A DNA stretch of 32,419 nt from SZAS-79 sp031376265 (GCA_031376265.1 JANMDK010000196.1:1-32419), one strand, 5' to 3'; counted from the stretch's first letter, positions 15,625 through 23,637 are shown. The notes: generated by a model not told the origin, from the letters alone. Program-made: numbers and translations.

Positions 15625-15718
15625 GATCCTGTTCCCCTTGTTTGCCTGAATTGGAAATTCAACTTCCCTGGGAGCCGCTAATCCATTGACTCCGGAAAAA
15701 ACAAAGTTCAACTTTATC

Positions 15719-16804
15719 TCATGCCGCCTTCTTTGACGATTCGGCGCGAATCGCCTCGGCCACCGCGGCGCCGACATCCGCAGTGCTGGCCTTGCCGCCC
15801 ATGTCCGGCGTGCGCGGGCCGTCGACGATCGCAACTTCGATGCCGCGGACGATTGCAGCCGCCGCCTCAGGATGCCCGAGGTGGTCCAGCATCATTGCGC
15901 CGGCCCAGATCTGCCCAATCGGGTTGGCGATCTTCTTGCCTGCAATGTCCGGCGCCGAGCCGTGCACCGGCTCGAAGATCGACGGGTATTCGCGCTCCGG
16001 GTTGATGTTGCCCGAAGGTGCGATGCCGATCGTGCCGGCGGTGGCAGGGCCGATGTCCGAAAGGATGTCGCCGAACAGGTTGGAGCCGACGATGACGTCG
16101 AACCGGTCCGGGTTGAGCACCATCTGGATCGTGAGCCCGTCGACGTGGTACTGGTCGGCGCGGATGCCGGGGTATTTCTTTTTCATTTCCGCGAAGCGCT
16201 CATCCCAATACGGCATCGTGATCGTGATGCCGTTGGACTTGGTGCACGAGGTCACGTGCTTGCCGGGGCGCTTTTGCGCGAGCTCGAACGCGTACTTGAG
16301 GATGCGGTCGACGCCCTTGCGCGAGAAGGTCGAGATCTGCTGCACGACTTCGCGATCGGTGCCTTCGTACATGCGCCCGCCGAGGCTGGAGTATTCGCCC
16401 TCGGTGTTCTCGCGCACCACGTAGTAGTCGATGTCGCCGGGTTTGCGGCCGGCGAGCGGGCAGGGCAGGCCCGCGAAAAGGCGCACCGGGCGCAGGTTGA
16501 CGTACAGGTCGAACCAGCGGCGGAAGTTGATCAGCAATCCCCACACCGAGATGTGGTCCGGCACCAGCGCCGGGTTGCCGACCGCGCCGAAATAGATCGC
16601 GTCGAATTTGCGCAAGGTCTCCGGCGCGTCCTCGGGGCACATGCGGCCGTGCTCCTTGTACCAGTCGCAGCTCCAGGGGAATTCCTTGAACTTGAAGCCG
16701 ATGCCGTACTTCGCGCCGACGGCCTCGAGCACCCGGACGCCCTCGGGCATGACCTCCCTGCCTATGCCGTCGCCGGCGATGACTGCGATGGTGTGCTCGG
16801 CCAT
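15719..16804 (-). CDS. tartrate dehydrogenase/decarboxylase or D-malate dehydrogenase
   Basis: A 361-residue member of the NAD-dependent beta-decarboxylating dehydrogenases (isopropylmalate/isocitrate fold), probably TtuC/DmlA-type: oxidises D-malate, tartrate or a 3-substituted malate with decarboxylation. Visible: VIAGDGIGREVMPEGVRVL at the N-terminus, NLRPVRLF with the substrate-binding Args, RENTEGEYSSLGGRMYEGT, SCTKSNGIT with the catalytic Lys, DGLTIQMVLNPDRFDVIV, GDILSDIGPATAGTIGIAPSG (metal-ligand Asps), and PVHGSAPDIAGKKIANP (NAD loop). The spacing RENTEGEYS and the length favour TtuC over LeuB. The start at 16804 follows GGAGG at good spacing; the much longer open frame upstream runs over tsaB and is a shadow. 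It diverges from tsaB with 51 bases between starts. Confidence 0.88.
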   Translation of the reverse strand: MAEHTIAVIAGDGIGREVMPEGVRVLEAVGAKYGIGFKFKEFPWSCDWYKEHGRMCPEDAPETLRKFDAIYFGAVGNPALVPDHISVWGLLINFRRWFDLYVNLRPVRLFAGLPCPLAGRKPGDIDYYVVRENTEGEYSSLGGRMYEGTDREVVQQISTFSRKGVDRILKYAFELAQKRPGKHVTSCTKSNGITITMPYWDERFAEMKKKYPGIRADQYHVDGLTIQMVLNPDRFDVIVGSNLFGDILSDIGPATAGTIGIAPSGNINPEREYPSIFEPVHGSAPDIAGKKIANPIGQIWAGAMMLDHLGHPEAAAAIVRGIEVAIVDGPRTPDMGGKASTADVGAAVAEAIRAESSKKAA

Positions 16805-16855
16805 TTTCGCGCCTCCGTTTCCTGAAGGCGGGAATGATAGCCGATAGAATGGGGG

Positions 16856-17539
16856 ATGATTTTCGCTGCCATCGAAACCGCCACCGAGTGGTGCTCGGTC
16901 GCGCTGTGGCGCGATGGCGAGATCCTGTCCCTTGAGCGCCGCGCAGGCAACCGGCAAGGCGAATTCGTGCTGCCGATGCTCGAAGCGCTGCTGAAGTCTG
17001 CGCGCCTCGGCATGCGCGAAGTGCAGGGCGTCGCGTATGGCGCGGGGCCCGGTGCTTTCACCGGATTGCGCATTGCCTGCGGCGTGGCGCAAGGGCTCGC
17101 GTTTGCGCGCAACCTGCCGGTAGTCGGCGTCTCGACGCTCGAAGCCGCTGCGGAGGAAAGCGGCGGCGAAAGGGTGATCGTCGCGCTCGATGCGCGAATG
17201 CACGAGGTGTACTATGCGGCGTTCGAAAAACGCGCCGGTGCATGGATGCCCAAGCTGCCTGAATGCTGCGTGGCCCCGGATGCGGTCGACATTCCCGACG
17301 GCGACGACTGGCTCGGCTGCGGCAGCGGATTCGCGGTGTACCGGGATCGCATTGGACCGCGACTCGCTCCAACCTGCGCACGCATTGCCCCGGAGGTGCG
17401 TCCGAGCGCAGTGGCGGTGGCCCGGCTCGCGGCGCCGCGGTTCGAGGCGGGGCAAGGCGTCGATGCTTCGCTGGCGGTACCCAACTACATCCGCGACAAG
17501 GTGGCCTTTACGACGTTCGAGCGGACGGGCGATCGATGA
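16856..17539 (+). CDS. tsaB: tRNA threonylcarbamoyladenosine biosynthesis protein TsaB
   Basis: A 227-residue ASKHA-fold protein, partner of TsaD in making the t6A37 modification of ANN-decoding tRNAs. IETATEWCSVAL at the N-terminus is the degenerate phosphate-1 loop, GVAYGAGPGAFTGLRIA is the hallmark TsaB segment, and IVALDARMHEVYYAAF the later strand. The length is normal. ATG 16856 follows GGGGG. Its TGA overlaps the rimI ATG (ATGA), and rimI overlaps the glycosylase gene in the same way, so the three are one tightly coupled operon, an arrangement common in betaproteobacteria. Confidence 0.95.
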   Translation: MIFAAIETATEWCSVALWRDGEILSLERRAGNRQGEFVLPMLEALLKSARLGMREVQGVAYGAGPGAFTGLRIACGVAQGLAFARNLPVVGVSTLEAAAEESGGERVIVALDARMHEVYYAAFEKRAGAWMPKLPECCVAPDAVDIPDGDDWLGCGSGFAVYRDRIGPRLAPTCARIAPEVRPSAVAVARLAAPRFEAGQGVDASLAVPNYIRDKVAFTTFERTGDR

Positions 17540-17997
17540 GCGCTGTCCTCAAAGATCAACCGCGCTTCGGCAGGATGCTCACCGCCGACCTGGACGAGGT
17601 CATCGAGATCGAGCGCGCGGTGTACTCGCATCCGTGGACGCGCGGCAATTTCGTCGACTCGCTGAACGCCGGTTACCAATGCGCCACCTGCCGCATCGGC
17701 CCCGAACTCGTCGGTTATTTCATCCTGATCGTCGCCGTGGGCGAGGCGCACCTGCTCAACCTGAGCGTCTCGGCGAGCCGCCAGCGGCTGGGCATCGGCT
17801 CGATGCTCCTGCGCGAGGCATTGCGCGTGGCACGGGAAAAGACGGCGCAGCACCTGTTCCTCGAAGTGCGGCCGAGCAATGCGGCCGGGCTCGCGCTCTA
17901 TGACGCCTTCGGCTTTCGCCGCATCGCCGAGCGACGCGGCTACTACCCGGCCCACGCGGGGCGTGAGGATGCGCTCGTGCTGACGATCGACCTATGA
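17536..17997 (+). CDS. rimI: ribosomal-protein-alanine N-acetyltransferase RimI
   Basis: A 153-residue GNAT acetyltransferase, expected to acetylate the N-terminal Ala of ribosomal protein S18. EIERAVYSHPWT near residue 25 is the RimI-specific acceptor region; HLLNLSVSASRQRLGIGSMLL carries the acetyl-CoA pyrophosphate loop (RQRLGIG); FLEVRPSNAAGLALYDAFGF is the conserved C-terminal half and Tyr of GYY is the likely proton donor region. The start overlaps the tsaB stop (ATGA at 17536-17539) and its own stop overlaps the next gene. Confidence 0.95.
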   Translation: MSAVLKDQPRFGRMLTADLDEVIEIERAVYSHPWTRGNFVDSLNAGYQCATCRIGPELVGYFILIVAVGEAHLLNLSVSASRQRLGIGSMLLREALRVAREKTAQHLFLEVRPSNAAGLALYDAFGFRRIAERRGYYPAHAGREDALVLTIDL

Positions 17998-18769
17998 CGA
18001 CACGCCGCGAAGCGATCCTGAAGGAAATGGGGTTAACGCCCCTCTGGAAATCGAGGGGCGTGACCCCGGGAAGGCCAGGCACAGGGGGGCCGGATGAATC
18101 GTCCGTCCCCCCCGTACCCCCCGGGGACTTCGTGGAAGACGATCGACCTGCTGCGATGACACCCTCGATCGCGCGCGAGGCGCGCATCGCGAAGATGGAC
18201 TGGCCGGCGCTCAAGGCCGCGGTGCCCGCGTGCACGGCCTGCGTCCTGCACAAGTCGCGCACCCAGACGGTGTTCGGCGTCGGCGACGAGATGGCCGACT
18301 GGCTGCTGGTTGCGAAGCGCCGGGGGCCGAGGAAGACCAGCAGGGCGAGCCCTTCGTCGGGCAGGCGGGGCGGCTGCTCGACATGATGCTTTCGTCGATC
18401 AGGCTCTCCCGCGCCACCAACGTCTATATCGCCAACGTGCTCAAGTGCCGGCCGCCGGGCAACCGGAACCCGGAAGCCAACGAGGTGGCGCAGTGTTCGC
18501 CGCACCTGTTGCGGCAACTGGGCCTGATCCAGCCGAAACTGATCGTTGCCATGGGGCGTTTCGCCGCGCAGACCCTCCTTGCGACCGATGCCTCGATCGC
18601 CAGTCTGCGCGGGCGCGTACATTCTTATCAAGGCGTCCCGCTCATCGTGACCTACCATCCGGCGTACTTGCTGCGCACGCCGGCCGACAAGTCCAAGTCC
18701 TGGCAGGACCTCCTTTTCGCGGTACGCACGATGGAGGGCTTGCAAGCCGGCGGGGCCGCCCCTACATAG
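17994..18769 (+). pseudogene. family 4-type uracil-DNA glycosylase, single-base frameshift
   Basis: Two reading frames together give a full family 4 (Fe-S) uracil-DNA glycosylase. Frame one, from ATG 17994, gives the N-terminus MTTRREAILKEMGLTPLW, a Pro/Gly linker, and ACTACVLHKSRTQTVFGVGD with two cluster Cys, then ADWLLV. The family then expects GEAPG; the DNA reads GTTGCGAAGCG at 18309-18319, where one added G (GTTGGCGAAGCG) restores it. The other frame continues with GAEEDQQGEPFVGQAGRLLD, NVLKCRPPGNRNPEANEVAQC (remaining two cluster Cys) and TYHPAYLLR (catalytic-side His motif). The enzyme removes uracil from DNA. Everything apart from the shift is intact, so this is either a recent mutation or a sequencing/assembly error. 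Overlaps rimI by 4 bases. Confidence 0.88.
18029..18113. repeat. two GC-rich palindromes inside the glycosylase coding region
   Basis: Palindrome one: ACGCCCCT (18036-18043) with AGGGGCGT (18054-18061), flanked by GGGGT (18029-18033) and ACCCC (18063-18067). Palindrome two: GGGGGGCCGGA (18084-18094) with TCCGTCCCCCC (18102-18112), 10 of 11 pairs. They encode the Pro/Gly-rich linker between the N-terminal helix and the glycosylase domain. Palindrome one shares an AGGG...TGACCC core with the repeat at 20772. Confidence 0.7.
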
Positions 18770-18798
18770 CTGGCACTTGTAACAACCTGGAGTTCACG

Positions 18799-19404
18799 AT
18801 GCGCAAATATTTCCTGGCCCTGTTGGCGACCCTCACCCTTTCGGGCTGCGGATACAACGAGTTCCAGCGCCTGGACGAGGCCGTCAACGCGTCCTGGGCC
18901 GAGGTGGTCAACAACTACCAGCGGCGCGCCGACCTGATCCCCAACCTGGTGGCGGTGGTCAAGGGATCGGCCGATTTCGAGAAATCCACGCTCGAGGCGG
19001 TGGTGAACGCGCGGGCGTCGGTCGGCCAGCTCAAGGTCACGCCGGAGGTCCTCAACGACCCGGTGGCGTTTGCGAATTTCGAAAAGGCGCAGGCGGCGCT
19101 CTCGGGCGCCTTGTCCCGTCTCCTGGCCGTGGCGGAGGCGTATCCCCAGCTCAAGTCGACGGAAGCCTTCCGCGACCTGATGCCGCAGCTTGAGGGCGCC
19201 GAAAACAGGATCACCGTGGCCCGCGGGCGGTACATCAAGACCGTCGAGGCGTACAACGTCGCGGTGCGCCAGTTCCCGAACAACCTCACGGCAATGCTCT
19301 TCGGCTACAAGCCCAAGCCCAACTTCACCGTCGCCAACGAAAAAGAAATCTCGGTCGCGCCCAAGGTCGATTTCGGCGGCTCCAAGCCAGCGCCCGCGAA
19401 GTAA
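18799..19404 (+). CDS. lemA: LemA family lipoprotein
   Basis: A 201-residue protein with a signal and lipobox LSGC (Cys17), followed by the LemA four-helix domain: YNEFQRLDEAVNASWAEV, NNYQRRADLIPNLV, VNARASVGQL, AYPQLKSTEAFRDL, and the C-terminal hallmark YNVAVRQFPNNLTAMLFGYKPKP. The molecular function of LemA proteins is not settled; they recur beside TPM-domain proteins, as here. ATG 18799 has GGAG at good spacing, 29 bases after the glycosylase stop. First gene of a LemA-TPM-TPM unit. Confidence 0.93.
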   Translation: MRKYFLALLATLTLSGCGYNEFQRLDEAVNASWAEVVNNYQRRADLIPNLVAVVKGSADFEKSTLEAVVNARASVGQLKVTPEVLNDPVAFANFEKAQAALSGALSRLLAVAEAYPQLKSTEAFRDLMPQLEGAENRITVARGRYIKTVEAYNVAVRQFPNNLTAMLFGYKPKPNFTVANEKEISVAPKVDFGGSKPAPAK

Positions 19405-19407
19405 TCG

Positions 19408-20280
19408 ATGCCCAAGCGCTGGCTCGCGGCACTGGCGGGACTCCTCGCCGCCGCGAGCCTCCTCTTCTCTTCTGCAGGGCTGGGCCAGGTGGCCGTCCCC
19501 GCGCTCATCGCGCGGGTGACCGACCTGACGGGCACGCTCACCCCGGAGCAGAAGAGCAGCCTCGAGCAGCGCCTAGCCGCGTTCGAGGCGCGCAAGGGCA
19601 GCCAGGTGGCGGTCCTGATGCTTCCGACGACCAAGCCGGAGGAGATCGAGCAGTTCGGGATCCGCGTCGGCGAGGCCTGGAAGATCGGCCGCAAGGGCAC
19701 GGACGACGGGGTCATCCTGATCGTCGCCAAGGAGGACAGGCGGCTGCGTATTGAAGTCGGGTACGGCCTCGAAGGCGTGATCTCCGACGCGGTCGCCAAG
19801 CGTGTGATCAGCGAGACGATCACGCCGAAATTCAAGACCGGCGACTTTTACGGCGGCGTATCGGACGGCGTCGACCGAATCACCAAGCTCATCGACGGCG
19901 AGAAGTTACCTCCGCCGACGGGGTCTGCTACGTCGTCACCTGCCGGCGCGGGTGGGAAGGATCCGACCGACTATCTTGTATTCGCGTTTTTCTTCGTCCT
20001 CGTCGGCGGAGGGATCCTGCGCGCGATGTTCGGGCGCTTCGGGGGCGCGGCGCTCACCGGCGGCGCGATGGGGCTGCTCGGATTCTTCCTCTTCGGGGCG
20101 ACGATCGCGCTGATCGCCGCGATCGTCGGATTCATCCTTGCGCTCCTCAACGTCGGCAGCCTTGCCAACTCGATGGGGAGCAGCGGGAGCGGCGGGTTTT
20201 CGTCCGGGTCCTCCGGCGGCTCCAGCTGGGGCGGCGGTGGCGGAAGTTTCGGCGGGGGCGGCTCCTCGGGGAGCTGGTGA
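19408..20280 (+). CDS. TPM domain-containing membrane protein (YgcG-like)
   Basis: 290 residues: signal peptide (residues 1-27), a TPM domain at about 30-160 (RVTDLTGTLTPEQ, SQVAVLMLPTT, VGEAWKIGRKGTDDGVILIVA, RIEVGYGLEGVISDA, GDFYGGVSDGVDRI), then hydrophobic membrane-spanning segments at about 190-250 and a Gly/Ser-rich tail ending SFGGGGSSGSW. The architecture (exported TPM head, membrane segments, Gly-rich tail) matches YgcG-type proteins. TPM domains have been linked to phosphatase activity and photosystem repair in plants, but bacterial roles are unclear. Starts 3 bases after lemA stops; its own stop region GTGA overlaps a possible start of the next gene. Confidence 0.92.
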   Translation: MPKRWLAALAGLLAAASLLFSSAGLGQVAVPALIARVTDLTGTLTPEQKSSLEQRLAAFEARKGSQVAVLMLPTTKPEEIEQFGIRVGEAWKIGRKGTDDGVILIVAKEDRRLRIEVGYGLEGVISDAVAKRVISETITPKFKTGDFYGGVSDGVDRITKLIDGEKLPPPTGSATSSPAGAGGKDPTDYLVFAFFFVLVGGGILRAMFGRFGGAALTGGAMGLLGFFLFGATIALIAAIVGFILALLNVGSLANSMGSSGSGGFSSGSSGGSSWGGGGGSFGGGGSSGSW

Positions 20281-20285
20281 CGACG

Positions 20286-20774
20286 ATGCGCTGGATCAAG
20301 CACCTTTTGCTGGACGCTTTTGCCGTCAAACGCGCCTTTCCCCGCGCCGCGCTGGATGCGATCGAACGCGCCATCGCCGCGCAGGAGCAGCGTCACCGGG
20401 GCGAGCTGCGCTTCGTGGTCGAAGGGGGGATGCCGATGCTGCCTTTCCTCGCAGGCCGCACGGCGCGCGAGCGCGCAATCGAAGTCTTCAGCCGCCTTCG
20501 CATCTGGGATACCGAAGACAACGCAGGCGCGCTGATCTACCTGCTGCTCGCCGACCGCCGGGTGGAGATCGTCGCCGACCGCGGCATCGATGCCAGGGTG
20601 GGCGATTCCGCCTGGGACGCGATCTGCCGGGAGATGCAGTCCGAGTTCGCGGCCGGCCGCTTCGAAGCCGGCGCGATCCTCGGCATCGAGGCGATCAGCG
20701 ACCTGATCGCGACGCATTTCCCGCCGGGCGATGAGAATCCAAACGAGTTGCCCGACAGGCCCGTCGTGCTTTAA
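20286..20774 (+). CDS. second TPM domain protein, cytosolic type
   Basis: 162 residues with a TPM-like domain and no signal peptide. The segments RHRGELRFVVEGG, ARERAIEVFSRLRIWDTEDNAGALIYLLLADRRVEIVADRGI and AGRFEAGAILGIEAISDLI follow the same strand/helix order as the preceding gene. It usually accompanies LemA and the membrane TPM protein, so the three probably work together at the membrane. ATG 20286 is chosen; a GTG at 20277 overlapping the upstream stop (GTGA) is a real alternative, adding three residues. Its TAA stop lies inside the left arm of a palindromic repeat. Confidence 0.88.
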   Translation: MRWIKHLLLDAFAVKRAFPRAALDAIERAIAAQEQRHRGELRFVVEGGMPMLPFLAGRTARERAIEVFSRLRIWDTEDNAGALIYLLLADRRVEIVADRGIDARVGDSAWDAICREMQSEFAAGRFEAGAILGIEAISDLIATHFPPGDENPNELPDRPVVL

Positions 20775-20851
20775 ATAGGGTCAGAGCCCTATTTCGTTTT
20801 TGCTGTTGCCGCGAGATGATGGCGGTCGAAATAGGGCTCTGACCCTATTTA
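20772..20851. repeat. nested palindromic (REP-like) element
   Basis: A perfect 25-bp inverted repeat: 20772-20796 and 20827-20851, separated by 30 bases. Each arm is itself a palindrome (AAATAGGG-TCAGAG-CCCTATTT), so one strand can fold as two short hairpins or one long one. Repeats with this GGGTCAGAGCCC core are, from memory, frequent intergenic elements in betaproteobacteria, probably mobilised by REP-associated (IS200-like) transposases. The left arm provides the TAA of the TPM gene; the right arm ends just before the Shine-Dalgarno of the peptidase gene. It may also act as a terminator. Confidence 0.9.
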
Positions 20852-20866
20852 TTCAGGGAGAACGCA

Positions 20867-22147
20867 GTGAAAAAAACCACCATTGCAGCCATGGCGCTGC
20901 TGGGCGCGCTAGCGTCCGGCACCGCCCTCCAGGCTTTCGCGCAGCCCGTTGAGCCGGTCATGGCCCAGGCGAGGAAAGAAAAAGCCGCGCTCATCGAGAC
21001 CATGAAGGACCTCGTGTCGATCGAGTCCGGCAGCCGCGACGCGGAGGGGCTCGACCGGATTTCCGCGCTGATCGCCGATCGCCTGCGCGCGCTCGGCGGC
21101 AAGGTCGAGTTCGTCGCGCCGGCCGACGTCTACAAGATGGACGACACGCCGCCTAAAATCGGCCGCATCGTGCACGCGCGGTTCGAAGGCACCGGCACGA
21201 AAAAGATCCTGCTGATCGCGCACATGGACACGGTGTACCTCAAGGGCATGCTCGAGAAGCAGCCTTTCCGCGTCGATGGCGCCCGCGCCTACGGCCTGGG
21301 CATCGCGGACGACAAGCAGGGGATCGCGGTGATCCTTCACACGCTTGCGGTGCTCAAGGGCCTCAACTTCCGCGACTACGGACTGGTCACGGTGCTCATC
21401 AACGGCGACGAGGAGATCAGCTCGCCGGGCTCGCGCTCGCTGCTCACCAAAATGGGCGCCGAGCATGACGCGGTGTTCTCGTTCGAGGGCTCGCGCGTCG
21501 ATTCGGACCGGCTGTCCCTCTCCACCGCGGGCATCGCGGCGGTGATCCTCAACGTGAAAGGCCGGGCCTCGCACGCCGGGGGTGCGCCGGAGAACGGCCG
21601 CAACGCGCTCTACGAGCTTTCGCACCAGATCCTTCAGACGCGCGACCTGTCGGACCCGTCGATCGGGTTGAAGATGAACTGGACCGTGTCGAGCTCGGGC
21701 ACCAACCGCAACGTCATCCCGGCGATCGCCACGGCAACGGCCGACGTGCGCGTGCTGCGCGTTTCGGACTACGACGGCATCGAGGCCAAGGTGCGCGAGC
21801 GCATCAAGAACAAGCTGATCCCGGACACCCAAGTGGAGATGACCTTCGAGCGCCGCCGCCCGCCGCTCGAAGCCACCGCGGCCTCCAAATCTCTGGCCGC
21901 CTACGCGCAAAAGGTCTATCGCGAGATCGGCAAGGACCTGGTGGTCGGCGAAGTCGCCGAAGGCGGCGGCACCGACGCGGCGTTCGCCTCCCTCAAGGCC
22001 AAGGGCCCGGTGCTGGAGCGCTTCGGCCTGCAGGGCTTCGGCGCGCACTCGAACGACGCCGAGTACGTGCTGCTGGATTCGATCGAGCCCCGGCTGTACC
22101 TCGCGTCGCGGCTGATCATGGATTTTTCGGCCGGCAAGGCGCGGTAA
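20867..22147 (+). CDS. secreted M20 family peptidase (glutamate carboxypeptidase / CPG2-like)
   Basis: 426 residues from a GTG start with AGGGAG 6 bases upstream. A signal peptide ends about Ala25 (AFA/Q). The zinc peptidase motifs are LIAHMDTVY (first metal His), GLGIADDKQGIAVIL (bridging Asp), LINGDEEISSPGSR (general-base and metal Glu pair), GRASHAGGAPENGRNA in the dimerisation domain, and FGAHSNDAEYV (last metal His); EGGGTDAAF precedes it. The closest well-known relative type is Pseudomonas carboxypeptidase G2, which removes C-terminal glutamate from folates and small peptides in the periplasm. The sequence does not fix the substrate. It is separated from the TPM gene by the palindromic element and converges on lplT. 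Confidence 0.92.
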   Translation: MKKTTIAAMALLGALASGTALQAFAQPVEPVMAQARKEKAALIETMKDLVSIESGSRDAEGLDRISALIADRLRALGGKVEFVAPADVYKMDDTPPKIGRIVHARFEGTGTKKILLIAHMDTVYLKGMLEKQPFRVDGARAYGLGIADDKQGIAVILHTLAVLKGLNFRDYGLVTVLINGDEEISSPGSRSLLTKMGAEHDAVFSFEGSRVDSDRLSLSTAGIAAVILNVKGRASHAGGAPENGRNALYELSHQILQTRDLSDPSIGLKMNWTVSSSGTNRNVIPAIATATADVRVLRVSDYDGIEAKVRERIKNKLIPDTQVEMTFERRRPPLEATAASKSLAAYAQKVYREIGKDLVVGEVAEGGGTDAAFASLKAKGPVLERFGLQGFGAHSNDAEYVLLDSIEPRLYLASRLIMDFSAGKAR

Positions 22148-22161
22148 CAGCGCGCGTCACC

Positions 22162-22178
22162 GCCGGCGGAGAGCCGGC
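22162..22178. terminator. GC hairpin between convergent genes
   Basis: GCCGGC-GGAGA-GCCGGC between the M20 peptidase stop and the lplT stop. A 6-bp all-GC stem with no T-run; possible bidirectional transcript end, weakly supported. Confidence 0.35.
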
Positions 22179-23456
22179 TCAGTGCTTCTCGGACTTGGCG
22201 ATCTCGAGCAGTCGGTTGATCTCGGTCGCGTGCTTGACCTTGTTGAGCGTGAACCAGCGCTGCACCAGCGCCATGGTGCCGGCGACGAACAGGCCGAACA
22301 ACACGATGATCCAGGTGATCGGCACGCCCGAGCCGAGCAGGACCGAGTAGGTCGCGATCATCAGCAGGATCGACGAGTTCTCGTTGAAGTTTTGCACTGC
22401 GATCGAGCGGCCCGCGCCCATGAGGTTGTGGCCGCGATGCTGCAGCAGCGCGTTCATCGGCACGACGAAGAACCCGGCCAGGCCGCCGATCAGGATCATG
22501 AGCGGGATCGCGATCCAGATGCTGTGCACGAACACCATGAGCGGCACAATGAGGCCCATCGCGATGCCCAGCGGGATCACGCGCACCGAATGATGCAGCT
22601 TGACGCGCGCCGAGGCGATCACTGCGCCCAGCGCGATGCCGAAGGCGACCACGCCCTGCAGGATCGAGGCGCGGGAGAGGTCGAAGCCGAGGTTGTGCCG
22701 CGCCCATTCGATGACGATGAACTGCAGCGTCGCCCCCGCGCCCCAGAAGAGCGTCGTCACCGCGAGCGAGATCTGGCCGAGCTTGTCGGCCCACAGGCGC
22801 TTGAAGCAGGCGAAGAAATCCGTGAGCGTGTCCAGCGGGTTCGGCGGCAGCTTCTTGAGCGGCACGCCGGTATTCGGCACGTAAAGGTTGAAGAACGCCG
22901 CGATCGCATAAATGAACACGATGAGCGCGATCGCCGCCTCGGCCGGGGTGTCGATGCCGGTTTCGATGAAAGGCATGTCCATGTTGAGCAGCAGCCCCGA
23001 GACCCGCGCATTGATCAGCACCCCGCCGAGCACCGTGCCGAGGATGATCGAGGCGACCGTGAGGCCTTCGATCCAGCCGTTGGCGATCACCAGGCGCGTT
23101 GGCGGCAGGTATTCGGTGAGGATCCCGTACTTGGCCGGCGAGTAGGCCGCCGCGCCCAGGCCGACCATCGCGTAGGAGATCAGCGGGTTCACGTTGAAGA
23201 GCATCATCGCGCAGCCGACGATCTTGATGGTGTTGCTGACGAGCATCACCTGGCCTTTGGGCAGGCGGTCGGCAAACGCGCCGACGTACGGGGCCAGCAC
23301 TACGTACGAGATGACGAAAAAGAACTTGAGGTAGGGCGTGAGCCAGGCGGGCGAATCGGACTGGATCAGCAGCGCAATGGCTGCGACGAGCAGGGCGTTG
23401 TCGGCGAGCGACGAGAAAAACTGCGCCGCCATGATGATGTAAAAGCCCAGGCTCAT
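22179..23456 (-). CDS. lplT: lysophospholipid transporter LplT (MFS)
   Basis: A 425-residue major-facilitator protein with about 12 hydrophobic segments. The N-terminus FYIIMAAQFFSSLADNALL is the LplT signature, followed by APYVGAFADRLPKGQVML (the MFS loop 2-3 motif) and GAAAYSPAKYGILTEYLPP. LplT flips lysophospholipids across the inner membrane for re-acylation; its usual partner (Aas acyltransferase) is not next to it here. The C-terminal half includes GFFVVPMNALLQHRGH, also typical. The start at 23456 fits the family although no clear Shine-Dalgarno is visible. It is divergent from the LysR gene. Confidence 0.92.
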   Translation of the reverse strand: MSLGFYIIMAAQFFSSLADNALLVAAIALLIQSDSPAWLTPYLKFFFVISYVVLAPYVGAFADRLPKGQVMLVSNTIKIVGCAMMLFNVNPLISYAMVGLGAAAYSPAKYGILTEYLPPTRLVIANGWIEGLTVASIILGTVLGGVLINARVSGLLLNMDMPFIETGIDTPAEAAIALIVFIYAIAAFFNLYVPNTGVPLKKLPPNPLDTLTDFFACFKRLWADKLGQISLAVTTLFWGAGATLQFIVIEWARHNLGFDLSRASILQGVVAFGIALGAVIASARVKLHHSVRVIPLGIAMGLIVPLMVFVHSIWIAIPLMILIGGLAGFFVVPMNALLQHRGHNLMGAGRSIAVQNFNENSSILLMIATYSVLLGSGVPITWIIVLFGLFVAGTMALVQRWFTLNKVKHATEINRLLEIAKSEKH

Positions 23457-23637
23457 CGGGATATCAACGATGCCGGTCGGCCCTCGGGCGACGCCGGTCT
23501 GTCTCCTTGGAAATGCAGGCGGCTTTATAGCACGCCCGGATTAAAAACCGCTTTTTATCCAATGGGGTGCAGCCATAACATATATTTGCAGTGCAATTTA
23601 TGCTTCAATATCCTGTCATCTTCCGGGGGCGCAAGCG
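23457..23637. promoter_or_regulatory. divergent promoter region between lplT and the LysR gene
   Basis: 181 bases, clearly more AT-rich than its surroundings. It holds a small palindrome TTGCA-g-TGCAA at 23586-23596 within a TATATTT/ATTTATG context, which could be a regulator site, and runs of A and T around 23541-23558. No gene or RNA is recognised in it. Confidence 0.45.

Noticed and set aside
15688..15712. AAAGTTCAACTTT hairpin next to a T-run (minus direction) after the tartrate/malate dehydrogenase gene
   Set aside because: The stem is AT-only with almost no loop; too weak to call an intrinsic terminator.
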